Virus record (IMG/VR): IMGVR_UViG_3300045971_000149 | Location: 93,926 to 157,925 of that record | DNA: 64,000 bases | Direction: 5' to 3' (one strand) | Source of the DNA: a virus | Part shown: positions 40,768-49,035 of the stretch, one piece after another | Layout of the letters: every line of letters starts with the position of its first letter | Numbering within the stretch: position 1 is the first letter of the stretch | The notes under the pieces: generated by a model | Told to the model about the DNA's origin: nothing | Databases searched by the model: none | What the model saw: the letters and a program-made list of their open reading frames with translations, nothing else | Made by a program: the position numbers and the translations under genes

Positions 40768-41145
40768 ATGAAAATATACGAGCTATTTGAAGATATAACT
40801 CAACCTGAATTAGATCATGTTGAACAAGTTGCCGATGCTTTGTGGGCAAAGTTGGGAATTGATGTTGAGTTTACTAGACATTTTTTTGATCGTGTAAATG
40901 ACGAAAGAAACGGAAAACCTATTACAGCAGATGAGCTAGTAGCAATGTTTCAGAAAGAGTTTCGAACAAACGGTATTCAGATTTCTAATATGCGTCGCCC
41001 GGAAGCAGTATTAAAAGATTTATTGTCTAGCATCAATATCCCGTTTGTGTTAAAGAACACCGGTGGCCAGAAACAGTTAGTAGGTAAAACAGTTATGCGT
41101 AAACGTAACTTTACAAGTCCTGACCCGGCGTATGTAGTAAAATGA
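40768..41145 (+). CDS. Hypothetical protein, 125 aa
   Basis: MKIYELFEDITQPELDHVEQ then VEFTRHFFDRVNDERNGKPI. FTRHFFDRVNDERN followed by LVAMFQKEF resembles small phage proteins with an FxxHFxxR(V/I)NxR pattern, similar to RelE/cytotoxic-nuclease-like folds seen in virion-associated proteins. I cannot confirm activity. The stop overlaps the next ATG (ATGA). Confidence 0.62.
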   Translation: MKIYELFEDITQPELDHVEQVADALWAKLGIDVEFTRHFFDRVNDERNGKPITADELVAMFQKEFRTNGIQISNMRRPEAVLKDLLSSINIPFVLKNTGGQKQLVGKTVMRKRNFTSPDPAYVVK

Positions 41146-42503
41146 GATTCAACGACCTTACTAAATCAAAAGCACCTGTAAAACTGTCTTACACAGAAAG
41201 TTTACAGCGCAAGCTCAACAAGTGTTTAGACAATTTCCCATCCACAAAATTTACTCCGCTCGAAATTGCAATAATGGAAGGTGGCGGTTCTTTAACAGAA
41301 TTCCAACTTACGAAAAATCAGTGGGAACTGTTTATATCAAATGCAGACAAGGAAGAAGCAGGTTCTGACTTAATCGGGTTGGTGCAAAATGCATACGGCG
41401 GCACATCACAAGGTAGCTTTGTGAATAGCATGAAAGATGTTATTCCGTCAGACTGGAATGTAATTGATTGGGATCACGATCCGGATGTAGACGCAGCCGT
41501 TTTCTATCGCAAAAACAGAGCAGGCGAAAGTTGGAGTGGACATAAAATCCAAGGATTAGGGCACGATGGTACACGCACGAGTAAAGACAAAGCAATCGGC
41601 AAGGTACAAGCTTTGTTAAGCAAGCCCGGAGTATGGATTGAAAGTAGCGATGCAATGCGCTCGATCCTAAAAAAGTACAATGTGCAAGCAGTAACTGATG
41701 TTGAGTTATTGCGTTCGTTGTTTAACGATCCAAATTTAGAAATGGTAGATGCCGACACATATACTCGAACAATCGGATCTGGACAAATTACCGAAACTGT
41801 ATTTGGCAACCCGCATCTAACTGCATCGTTAAAAGAAACTACAATTAATGAGTTTGAGAACGGTACAGATAATAGTAAACAAATATTACAAAAATTAAAA
41901 GCAATGGGCTACACTATGTTAGGTAGTGGAGTTGATGCAACGGTATGGACTAAAGAAGAAGGGCACGTTATTAAAATTTTAATGCCGACAGCACCTAATC
42001 AAGGCGGTCGAGACCGTGCAGATCTAAACTTTCTAACTTTCTATAATTTTTGTCAACAGAACAAAGGCAATCCAAATCTTCCCATATTCACGGAAATTAA
42101 TGGGGCCGGACATTCAACATTTGAAATAAATGGGTCGCCGTATAGACAAATTGCAATGGAACGATTGCACCCAATTAGTTCTGGGTTTGCCGAACACATG
42201 GTTTGGCAATTGGGAGAACTAACAAAAGTCGCTTTTATTAAATGGAAAGATGTAGTTAAACAGTTACTAAATCCAGCGTCGTGGAATGCATTAGGTATGC
42301 AAGCAACAAAAGAAATGCCAGGTCATATTAAATATGAAATAGATAATGATCCTGCATTTACAAAACAATGGAGCGGACTATTTGCAACAATGCAAGGCTT
42401 ATACGCAGCAGGTAAGAAAGCAGGCGTAGAATGGGATATGCATACTGACAATGTAATGGAACGAAATAACGGCACAATTGTAATAACTGACCCGTTTATT
42501 TGA
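41142..42503 (+). CDS. Two-domain protein with C-terminal protein-kinase-like fold, 453 aa
   Basis: N-terminal part (1-220): EIAIMEGGGSLTEFQLTKNQ, then WDHDPDVDAAVFYRKNRAGE and IQGLGHDGTRTSKDKAIGKV. The C-terminal domain from residue 245 reads YTMLGSGVDATVWTKEEGHVIKIL (glycine-rich loop and VIK lysine), then IAMERLHPI (hinge-like), then VEWDMHTDNVMERNNGTIVITDPF (catalytic D with HTDN, and a DPF metal-binding motif like DFG). That is the kinase/APH order. It could phosphorylate host or virion proteins. Substrate unknown. Confidence 0.7.
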   Translation: MRFNDLTKSKAPVKLSYTESLQRKLNKCLDNFPSTKFTPLEIAIMEGGGSLTEFQLTKNQWELFISNADKEEAGSDLIGLVQNAYGGTSQGSFVNSMKDVIPSDWNVIDWDHDPDVDAAVFYRKNRAGESWSGHKIQGLGHDGTRTSKDKAIGKVQALLSKPGVWIESSDAMRSILKKYNVQAVTDVELLRSLFNDPNLEMVDADTYTRTIGSGQITETVFGNPHLTASLKETTINEFENGTDNSKQILQKLKAMGYTMLGSGVDATVWTKEEGHVIKILMPTAPNQGGRDRADLNFLTFYNFCQQNKGNPNLPIFTEINGAGHSTFEINGSPYRQIAMERLHPISSGFAEHMVWQLGELTKVAFIKWKDVVKQLLNPASWNALGMQATKEMPGHIKYEIDNDPAFTKQWSGLFATMQGLYAAGKKAGVEWDMHTDNVMERNNGTIVITDPFI

Positions 42504-42533
42504 AACTAGTAATCAAATCGTAATCAACTGCTA

Positions 42534-42541
42534 TATAAATA
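42534..42541 (+). promoter_or_regulatory. T4-type late promoter for a small RNA
   Basis: A perfect TATAAATA with no ORF behind it; the predicted start site (about 42547-42550) coincides with the first hairpin of the RNA candidate. Confidence 0.6.
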
Positions 42542-42548
42542 ATAGTAC

Positions 42549-42613
42549 GGACACAAGATAGCGTGTCGCTGGATTTGCGTAACCAGCATAAAAGCACCCG
42601 ATGGTGCTTTTTT
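42549..42613 (+). ncRNA. Candidate late small RNA of three hairpins
   Basis: GACAC / GTGTC (42550-42554, 42563-42567), then GCTGG / CCAGC (42568-42572, 42583-42587), then AAAGCACC-CGAT-GGTGCTTT with T tail (42591-42613), the terminator. All three are perfect stems packed with almost no linkers, starting where the late promoter predicts the 5' end. No ORF. Could also simply be a complex terminator. Confidence 0.5.
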
Positions 42614-42628
42614 CTTTGACAAAACAAT

Positions 42629-42886
42629 TTAGGGAATAGGCAAAATGCTTATTGCAGTAAGTAAATCTGCAATGGCGTTATCGATTACTGCTTTTATTTC
42701 AATATCTTCAGCATCTGTTACAATTTGATTCTGTAACGCAACATCATTTAATAATTCAGTTGCCTCTTCTTTTGTAATAAGCTTATTCTCGAGATTCTGT
42801 GCAATAGTTATAGCCTGTGTTGCATTTTTACCAACAACTGAATTATCGTGATCGGCTAACTTAATGAGCGTGTGTAGATCTAACAT
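42629..42886 (-). CDS. Hypothetical helical protein, 85 aa
   Basis: MLDLHTLIKLADHDNSVVGK, then IAQNLENKLITKEEATELLN. Acidic and helical throughout. Its ATG shares a base with the stop of the lipoprotein gene, so both are expressed together. Function unknown. Confidence 0.65.
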   Translation of the reverse strand: MLDLHTLIKLADHDNSVVGKNATQAITIAQNLENKLITKEEATELLNDVALQNQIVTDAEDIEIKAVIDNAIADLLTAISILPIP

Positions 42887-43263
42887 TATTTTTTCCTTTG
42901 AGCAATGGCGGATTTAATTACACCAGTTGATAATCGTATCATGTCGAATTTAGTTTCGCAGAATGTTTTACTGTGCGGGTCTTTTAATTGAGTAGCTGCG
43001 CGTTGCACTAATGTATCTAGATCGGTAAAAGCTTTACGTGCAACAGCATCGTCCGGAAAGTCTGCTCCGTAATTTGCTAACGATTCGCTTGCCAGTGCTA
43101 GTGTATTAATATTAGTTTTAGTTTGGACAAGATCGCCACAATCTGATTTATAATGTCCAGCATATGTGTAAATCTTATTAAGCTCATTGTACTCGATGTT
43201 GTCAAACGGTGTTGCTGCGCACCCGACTAACAACAATACTCCTAAAATTACAAGTTTCTTCAT
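42886..43263 (-). CDS. Lipoprotein, 125 aa
   Basis: MKKLVILGVLLLVGCAATPF is a classical lipoprotein signal with lipobox LVGC; the mature protein is helical with two further Cys (SDCGD, TFCET). It should be tethered to the inner or outer membrane. In phages such lipoproteins can be outer-membrane spanins or superinfection-exclusion proteins; neither can be chosen here. AGGAG precedes the start. Confidence 0.75.
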   Translation of the reverse strand: MKKLVILGVLLLVGCAATPFDNIEYNELNKIYTYAGHYKSDCGDLVQTKTNINTLALASESLANYGADFPDDAVARKAFTDLDTLVQRAATQLKDPHSKTFCETKFDMIRLSTGVIKSAIAQRKK

Positions 43264-43312
43264 GAGAACTCCTTTTGATTATTTATTGGTTAGAATTTGG
43301 TAAAAATATTTC

Positions 43313-43341
43313 TTGTGTTTTATTAGGTTTTGTCGTATACT
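43313..43341 (+). promoter_or_regulatory. Promoter
   Basis: TTGTGT, 17 bases, TATACT (43336-43341); ATG 43365 follows with AACAGGA. Confidence 0.6.
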
Positions 43342-43364
43342 GTATACATAACAACAGGAATTTT

Positions 43365-43706
43365 ATGAACACAGATCAAACCATTAACGCTATTAAACAA
43401 TTTTGCAAGGCGAGCAGCAGCGATGAGCAAATTTGGAATGGCAATAAAAGCACATATCATTGGAATATCGGTAAAGTTACATCGATTGGAATAGTAAATG
43501 GTGTAGTGCGAAAGTTAGCGGGTATTGATGTTAGCGGAAAGCAGATTTGGGCAGTCGCGGGCAGTCTTAAGATTATGCCCGACGGTACCATCGCCCGCTT
43601 TACAGGAATGCCAAAAAAGTTCATCTCCGACATTATGAGTAAAGTTGCATTAACTACCGCACCTAAAGAAGTAACGGAGACAGCAGATGTTGTATCTGGG
43701 ATTTAG
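43365..43706 (+). CDS. Hypothetical protein, 113 aa
   Basis: Start ATG 43365 is chosen after the promoter and CAGGAATTTT; the longer frame upstream is leader. MNTDQTINAIKQFCKASSSD then GIVNGVVRKLAGIDVSGKQI. Mixed alpha/beta, no motif. Overlaps the next gene by 20 bases. Confidence 0.65.
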   Translation: MNTDQTINAIKQFCKASSSDEQIWNGNKSTYHWNIGKVTSIGIVNGVVRKLAGIDVSGKQIWAVAGSLKIMPDGTIARFTGMPKKFISDIMSKVALTTAPKEVTETADVVSGI

Positions 43707-43968
43707 AATTTCGAATCCTTGGAACAAGGATAGGTTCGAAAACCTATGGAATAAAAGTTGGCTTGTTACAAAACAAAAAGCAATTGAACTCGAAGTTTGC
43801 TATTCCGACGATACTATATTAAACGGAAGTTTCAATGTTACAACAAGAAGTGACCATGCAGGACTACAGATTGCAGTGGGTTTGCTGTTCTATAGATTTG
43901 ACTTTAACTTTTATGACACGCGTCATTGGAATGACAAAACTAACGATTGGGAAAAATACAATGGATGA
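43687..43968 (+). CDS. Hypothetical protein, 93 aa
   Basis: MLYLGFRISNPWNKDRFENL, then ELEVCYSDDTILNGSFNVTT and FNFYDTRHWNDKTNDWEKYN. A similar 'RISNPW....F.NLW...W..TK.K..E.E' pattern occurs in other phage hypotheticals as I recall. Probably a small beta protein. Function unknown. Confidence 0.65.
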   Translation: MLYLGFRISNPWNKDRFENLWNKSWLVTKQKAIELEVCYSDDTILNGSFNVTTRSDHAGLQIAVGLLFYRFDFNFYDTRHWNDKTNDWEKYNG

Positions 43969-44089
43969 AAAGTTTGGCCTGTCCACAACGATTCGAGTTT
44001 TATCAGTCTTGGCATTTACAGTATGGATTATTCAAAGTCCATATAGCGGCTGGTGGGTCTCCTTGGCGATATTGATTGCCGGATTATGA
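43961..44089 (+). CDS. Small membrane protein, 42 aa
   Basis: MDEKFGLSTTIRVLSVLAFT then WIIQSPYSGWWVSLAILIAG: two hydrophobic stretches, so one hairpin or two short membrane helices. Overlaps neighbours by 8 and 4 bases. Unknown role. Confidence 0.55.
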   Translation: MDEKFGLSTTIRVLSVLAFTVWIIQSPYSGWWVSLAILIAGL

Positions 44090-44355
44090 TCCTAATCGAA
44101 GATAACGGTTTATACTGGTATGTTAATCCACTGTTTCCAGAACAGCATAATATGCTAAGTCCGGTGTTCAATGATAGTGCATTAGCATTACAGTGGCGAG
44201 GACGAGTAGGACACGAAAACTTCGGCGATATTGAAGAACTACAAACTAAATTAACTGCATTACAAAATGGAACAGAAGTGGTACTTCCATCAAGTAAGGG
44301 ACATGCAGAAGCAATGCTACGAGTAGCAAGTTTTTATTTGGATAATTTAAAATGA
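44086..44355 (+). CDS. Hypothetical protein, 89 aa
   Basis: From ATG 44086 (ATGA junction): MILIEDNGLYWYVNPLFPEQ, then DSALALQWRGRVGHENFGDI and AMLRVASFYLDNLK. Looks like a small alpha/beta domain. Coupled to neighbours. Not recognised. Confidence 0.62.
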   Translation: MILIEDNGLYWYVNPLFPEQHNMLSPVFNDSALALQWRGRVGHENFGDIEELQTKLTALQNGTEVVLPSSKGHAEAMLRVASFYLDNLK

Positions 44356-44663
44356 GTACATATACCCCGGACCGTTGGGTCATGCTTGAAATGACAGCAG
44401 ATGACGGAACCAAACTTAAGAAAGTCCTTGCCTCGTACTACGGTGGCTACGCCGGCAGCGATAGTTGGAAGCTCAGTTCGGGAGTAACCGAAACTAAAGA
44501 GTTTGATAACCGCTATGAGTTTTTGAACTTCAGTGGAAGCACTTACATCTGCTACAAAAAAGCATACGGTATGAGCAACTACACCTCTATGATACTGAGC
44601 GGATGGCAAGAAGAACTACCTAACAAGGTTGAGATATTGGAAAGTTATCAGGAAACTATATGA
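44352..44663 (+). CDS. Hypothetical protein, 103 aa
   Basis: MSTYTPDRWVMLEMTADDGT, then LASYYGGYAGSDSWKLSSGV and YEFLNFSGSTYICYKKAYGM. Small beta-barrel-like proteins with 'YGGY.G.DSW..SSG' occur in several large phages as I recall; no role is known. ATGA coupling on both sides. Confidence 0.66.
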   Translation: MSTYTPDRWVMLEMTADDGTKLKKVLASYYGGYAGSDSWKLSSGVTETKEFDNRYEFLNFSGSTYICYKKAYGMSNYTSMILSGWQEELPNKVEILESYQETI

Positions 44664-45025
44664 CTGAGCTGTGTGTGCTTACATTGCTTTTTACAAAGCA
44701 TTTCATTGTAGACTTCCCTCTACAACCACGCTATATGTATAGCAATAAGGGCACATACGGGCATCCGGGCGGAGTGCTTCACGCATTCTTGCACTTAGTT
44801 CCTACCTTCGCTATCTTTTGGTTTTTCTTTGATATCGAGACTGCTACCATTATTGCTTGGGCCGATGCGTTAATACATTATCATATTGATTGGGCAAAAA
44901 TGAACATCAATAAGAAAATGGGATGGGGTCCAACTACCCACGAAGAATTTTGGTGGTTGACTGGACTTGATCAATTTTTACATGCGCTAACGTATATTGT
45001 ATTAGTAGCAGGTACAATTGAATGA
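44660..45025 (+). CDS. DUF3307-like membrane protein, 121 aa
   Basis: LLFTKHFIVDFPLQPRYMYS, then YGHPGGVLHAFLHLVPTFAI and ALIHYHIDWAKMNINKK, ending FWWLTGLDQFLHALTYIVLV. The KHF..DF.LQ, K....HP....HA..H, D...HY..D and LDQ..H motifs with three to four membrane helices are those of DUF3307. The conserved His/Asp residues suggest metal chemistry in the membrane; function is unknown. Confidence 0.78.
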   Translation: MTELCVLTLLFTKHFIVDFPLQPRYMYSNKGTYGHPGGVLHAFLHLVPTFAIFWFFFDIETATIIAWADALIHYHIDWAKMNINKKMGWGPTTHEEFWWLTGLDQFLHALTYIVLVAGTIE

Positions 45026-45228
45026 AAAAATCAATCCGGTTTACTTATTCAATTCCGGAAATGCAACAGTTAACCAACTATTGCGATCCGGATATGGTAA
45101 TTTTTGGAAAGGACTATCCACCAGAAGGTAGTCCGCCGTGGGCCGAAATCAGAGCTAAAACAGAAACATATAGAATGATCGAAGGACAGTGTGTTACTAA
45201 AACAAAGACTGGATACATTATAAAATGA
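45022..45228 (+). CDS. Small hypothetical protein, 68 aa
   Basis: MKKSIRFTYSIPEMQQLTNY then YPPEGSPPWAEIRAKTETYR. Coupled by ATGA on both sides. Unknown. Confidence 0.6.
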   Translation: MKKSIRFTYSIPEMQQLTNYCDPDMVIFGKDYPPEGSPPWAEIRAKTETYRMIEGQCVTKTKTGYIIK

Positions 45229-45491
45229 ACAATCGAATTGACGAACTTAAAGAAGAATCATTGTTATGGGCAGTAGAAACCCTAGACCCAGATCAGCTAA
45301 ACGAATACGAATGGGGCGTGGCAATTGATAAAAAATTTGCCGAGTTGATTATTCAAGAATGCGCCGACTACATCAACTATCGAACCGACGACTGGGATGC
45401 TAAGTTACGCTGGATATTTAACGACGGATCGGGTTATATGAAAGTAGATGTTGATAGTTTGTTAAACGGACACTTCGGAGTTGAAGAATGA
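45225..45491 (+). CDS. 'LIIQEC' paralogue family protein, 88 aa
   Basis: MNNRIDELKEESLLWAVETL, then DKKFAELIIQECADYINYRT and C-terminus LLNGHFGVEE. Matches the recurrent family (KFAELI..EC and a terminal FGVE). Function unknown. Confidence 0.72.
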   Translation: MNNRIDELKEESLLWAVETLDPDQLNEYEWGVAIDKKFAELIIQECADYINYRTDDWDAKLRWIFNDGSGYMKVDVDSLLNGHFGVEE

Positions 45492-45862
45492 GTATGCACC
45501 TACACCACCCTTCACTGTCAATGGCAGGGAAGAAAAAGGGCAAGGTAAAATTCCGCAATGCCGAAGAAGCGCGAAAGGCGCGCGAGCTCGATGAGAGTTG
45601 GAAACAACTACAAAAGAAATATGTTGCCAAAATCAATGTGAGTAGTACAAACGCAAAGTTTGACGACCTATCAATTCCCGAAGGTCGTAATACTACTGCT
45701 CATATTAAGAGCAAAGTTACCGAAGGCGGTACTGCTACATTGCAACCTGCTAAAGTTTACACTGGGGATAAGATGTTAGGAATTGGGCAATTGCACAAAA
45801 GCAATGCGGTACCTGTTTTTAGCTCAGACGAAGTTGTAAATATAGCCAGGATGCGTCGATAA
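45488..45862 (+). CDS. Conserved phage protein, 124 aa
   Basis: SMHLHHPSLSMAGKKKGKVK, then FRNAEEARKARELDESWKQL and IGQLHKSNAVPVFSSDEVVN, ending IARMRR. I recall this pattern (LHHP.LS..GKKKGK.KFR.A..A..AR.L, then GTLHKSNAVPVF) as a widely conserved tailed-phage hypothetical. Function unknown. Strongly basic N-terminus. Confidence 0.78.
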   Translation: MSMHLHHPSLSMAGKKKGKVKFRNAEEARKARELDESWKQLQKKYVAKINVSSTNAKFDDLSIPEGRNTTAHIKSKVTEGGTATLQPAKVYTGDKMLGIGQLHKSNAVPVFSSDEVVNIARMRR

Positions 45863-45868
45863 CAATAC

Positions 45869-45876
45869 GATAAATA
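45869..45876 (+). promoter_or_regulatory. T4-type late promoter element
   Basis: GATAAATA ends seven bases before ATG 45884; no ribosome site, so nearly leaderless. Confidence 0.55.
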
Positions 45877-45883
45877 TCACACT

Positions 45884-47413
45884 ATGTTAATGGCTTATCT
45901 AACTCTATTATCCGGACTGCTTATAAGCGGTGTGGCAATCTTTTATTCAGTTTCGGGACTAACTAGCATCTTCTCTGCGGCTGCATGGCCCATTATCATT
46001 ATGGGATCGAGTCTCGAAGTAGCAAAGCTAGTAGCTACTGTTTGGCTAAAACAGAACTGGTCATTTGCCCCTAGGTTTCTAAAAGCGTATTTACTTATTG
46101 CTGTTGTACTGCTTATGGGCATTACTAGTATGGGCATCTTTGGATACCTAAGTAAAGCGCACAGCGATCAAAGTTTAGTAAGTGGAGATGCAACTTCAAA
46201 GGTAGCAATATATGATGAAAAAATTAAAACGGCCCGTGAAAATGTTGAGGCTAACAGGAAAACGCTTAAACAGTTGGACGAGGCAGTGGACCAAGTCATG
46301 GCACGCTCAACAACAGAAACGGGTGCCACCAAATCTGTTCAAATCCGTAAAAGTCAACAAGGCGATAGAACTCGTATTGCCCGCGAAATTGAAGCCGAGC
46401 AACAAACAATTGCAAGACTTACTGACGAATCCATACCGTTACGTGCAGATGTACGAAAGGTCGAAGCAGAAGTCGGCCCGATCAAATACATTGCGGCATT
46501 TATCTACGGGGATAACCCAACTGAGAATGTATTAGAAAAAGCAGTTACATGGGTTATTATACTAATTGTTGCTGTATTCGATCCTTTAGCCATTATGCTG
46601 CTATTAGCAAGTCAATATAGTTTCCAACAACTTAAAAAAATAGAAGATGATTTGGATAAAATAGAATTGGGGGGATATCATGTACCAACGAAAGATGACG
46701 ACGATACTCCGCAAGTAGTATCACGAGAAGAAGCAATCGTTGAACCGGATGAAGATCCAACAATGATTCCATTACCGGACCTCGGAGTGGGGGTGTATGC
46801 ACAATCAGTAGAAAGTATATTACCTGAATTAGTTCAACCAATATACGAAGAACTGAATGACGATCCGTTAACAGCTGATCAGGATTTATTGTCGTTGGAA
46901 TCGAGATTAGATGCACAAGAATCTATCTTCCCGGAAAATATTGAGCACGACCCGTTCCCTAACATAAATCATAATGCTCCTGTTCCTCTAGATATATTGT
47001 TTCCAGAAGAGGAAGATAGGCCGATAAGAGAATTCTTCGAGCGCGGCAGGGAAGTAGCACGTAGGTTAGATGCTGGAGAAAGCCTTGAAGGTATCCCGGG
47101 TGCAATTACTCAGTCTACAGTAGATTATGAATTTATCGACGAGGAGTATGAGCCAGACTTTATAGTTCCGGAAAAGGAAGAAGTGCCAAGTGAAAGTGAA
47201 ACTATAATCACTGAACAAGCAGATGAAGTGAAAGATAGTCCCACTGACGCAGAGAAGCTTGCAAGTGCAGGGTATGTTCAAAATGAAGAACAAAACGAAG
47301 GCGGGCTTTGGAGTAAGATTGCAACTGGAAAGTGGGATGATATTGCAAGTAAGCCGATTACTGAACCAAAATATCTACTGATGTCCAAACTACGAAATTC
47401 TGATGTCCAATAA
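45884..47413 (+). CDS. Membrane protein with coiled coil and acidic tail, 509 aa
   Basis: Two or three N-terminal membrane helices (LLSGLLISGVAIFYSVSGL, AYLLIAVVLLMGITSMGI), then a long periplasm-facing coiled coil (about 105-200), another membrane helix pair (KAVTWVIILIVAVFDPLAIM) and an acidic, disordered C-terminal 200 residues. I recall homologous proteins in T4-like marine phages, of unknown function. The DP in the last helix and LEVAK in the second are conserved there. Confidence 0.78.
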   Translation: MLMAYLTLLSGLLISGVAIFYSVSGLTSIFSAAAWPIIIMGSSLEVAKLVATVWLKQNWSFAPRFLKAYLLIAVVLLMGITSMGIFGYLSKAHSDQSLVSGDATSKVAIYDEKIKTARENVEANRKTLKQLDEAVDQVMARSTTETGATKSVQIRKSQQGDRTRIAREIEAEQQTIARLTDESIPLRADVRKVEAEVGPIKYIAAFIYGDNPTENVLEKAVTWVIILIVAVFDPLAIMLLLASQYSFQQLKKIEDDLDKIELGGYHVPTKDDDDTPQVVSREEAIVEPDEDPTMIPLPDLGVGVYAQSVESILPELVQPIYEELNDDPLTADQDLLSLESRLDAQESIFPENIEHDPFPNINHNAPVPLDILFPEEEDRPIREFFERGREVARRLDAGESLEGIPGAITQSTVDYEFIDEEYEPDFIVPEKEEVPSESETIITEQADEVKDSPTDAEKLASAGYVQNEEQNEGGLWSKIATGKWDDIASKPITEPKYLLMSKLRNSDVQ

Positions 47414-47798
47414 AATAACATTAATCACACCGCCTGACATATACGAGAATTCGAACTTCAGTATTTTGTTCTTAGGGCTTAGTGAGACTGATCAAGATGA
47501 TGCAAGTCTCTGGTTAGGACAAAACGAAGGCTATCCGGAAACAAACTTTTACTACTACCAAGGTGAAGATAATTTGACTTGGTTGCTGTATGCATTAAAT
47601 AGAGCAGATGTAAAGTTCTTGAACTTCGACACAGATAGTGCTATAATTAATTTACTCGGCAGTTATATTCTAGGACGCCCGAATGTGTATTATAGCACAA
47701 AAGACCCTAGCATACAAGAACTGATGTCTCATATCAATAACCAATTTGTGCCCGATGTACAAACATTTTTAAAGAGAGCATTTAATGGAAAAGAATAA
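47403..47798 (+). CDS. Conserved hypothetical protein, 131 aa
   Basis: KITLITPPDIYENSNFSILF, then NLTWLLYALNRADVKFLNFD and SYILGRPNVYYSTKDPSIQE. A Rossmann-like alpha/beta layout, resembling nucleotide-binding or TIR/toll-like flavodoxin folds of phage proteins, but no catalytic residues are recognised. Its 3' end overlaps clpX by 14 bases. Confidence 0.68.
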   Translation: MSNKITLITPPDIYENSNFSILFLGLSETDQDDASLWLGQNEGYPETNFYYYQGEDNLTWLLYALNRADVKFLNFDTDSAIINLLGSYILGRPNVYYSTKDPSIQELMSHINNQFVPDVQTFLKRAFNGKE

Positions 47799-49035
47799 GA
47801 ACGACGATCACCAATGTAGTTTTTGTGGAAAACACAAGGAAGACGTTGAAAAAATGATTGTTGGAGACGGCGCTGCAATCTGCAATGATTGTGTAGATCT
47901 ATGTACTAATATATTAGACGATAAAAAGGTAAAAGACTTTCCGTCTAAGGGTGATAAAAAGCAATTTAATCCCACAAAAATTAAAGACTTCCTTGACGAA
48001 TATGTTATCGGACAAGAGCGAGCAAAGATTGCGTTAAGTGTGGGAGTTGCTCAACACTTTAAGCGTGTGTTTAGTCCATCCAAGGATATTAAACTTGAAA
48101 AGACAAATGTGCTTATGCTCGGCCCTACAGGATGCGGCAAGACAATGATGGCAAAGAAGGTTGCAGAATTTCTCGATCTGCCGTTTGCAGTTTGCGATGC
48201 AACAGGGCTAACTGAAGCAGGATATGTCGGCGACGATGTAGAAAGTATTCTTATTCGATTGTTAGCAGTAGCTGACGGCGATGTAGAACGTGCAGAACAC
48301 GGTATTGTTTACGTCGATGAAATTGATAAGATTGCTCGTAAGGGCGAAAATATGAGTATCACCCGTGATGTGAGCGGTGAAGGTGTACAACAAGCATTGT
48401 TGAAAATTATCGAAGGCACAATTGCCCGGGTACCTGCAGGCGATAAGCGTAAGCATCCTAAGGGCGATATGATTGAAATTGACACTTCAAACATTTTGTT
48501 CATTTGTGGCGGCGCATTTGTGGGCTTAGATAAGCAAATTGCAAATCGCAAGGATGCAAACAGTATCGGCTTCCATACTCCTGCAAAGAAGAAAGACAAA
48601 TCAGAGAGCAGCTATCTAGACGACTTTACTACAAAGGATCTTATTAGCTTTGGACTTATTCCCGAGTTTGTGGGGCGCTTTGGACTTACAGTAAACGTTA
48701 ACGAACTAAGCGTCGAAGATTTAATGCAGATTCTTAAAGAACCTAAGAATAGCATTATCCAGCAGTACCAGTATATTTTTAAGTTAGACGGTGTTGAATT
48801 GAAGTTTGAAGATGAAGCACTTCGTGTTATTGCAGAAAAAGCAAAAGAACTTAAAACTAACGCACGTGGCCTAAAACAAATCATCGAAAAGATGTTGTTA
48901 AATTATCAATTTGAAGCGATGGACCTTGCAGAGCGCGGGTTAGAGCGAATTGTGATAACCAAGGATACAGCCCAAGGAGGCAAAGCTGTTTTAATTTTTA
49001 ATAAAGAGCATGGCAAAAAATCCGAACAGTCCTAA
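47785..49035 (+). CDS. clpX: ClpX unfoldase (AAA+), zinc-binding form
   Basis: 416 aa, near full bacterial length. The N-terminal zinc domain has CSFCGK and [24 protein letters not shown] is Walker [14 protein letters not shown] Walker [10 protein letters not shown] the pore-1 loop (GYVG); DKRKHPKG the RKH loop that recognises ssrA tails; NSIGFHTP the IGF loop that docks on ClpP; FVGRFG sensor 1/arginine finger region; [13 protein letters not shown] sensor 2. All features for ClpP docking and ssrA-tag recognition are present. No clpP is in the window, so it would use the host ClpP. Confidence 0.95.
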   Translation: MEKNKNDDHQCSFCGKHKEDVEKMIVGDGAAICNDCVDLCTNILDDKKVKDFPSKGDKKQFNPTKIKDFLDEYVIGQERAKIALSVGVAQHFKRVFSPSKDIKLEKTNVLMLGPTGCGKTMMAKKVAEFLDLPFAVCDATGLTEAGYVGDDVESILIRLLAVADGDVERAEHGIVYVDEIDKIARKGENMSITRDVSGEGVQQALLKIIEGTIARVPAGDKRKHPKGDMIEIDTSNILFICGGAFVGLDKQIANRKDANSIGFHTPAKKKDKSESSYLDDFTTKDLISFGLIPEFVGRFGLTVNVNELSVEDLMQILKEPKNSIIQQYQYIFKLDGVELKFEDEALRVIAEKAKELKTNARGLKQIIEKMLLNYQFEAMDLAERGLERIVITKDTAQGGKAVLIFNKEHGKKSEQS

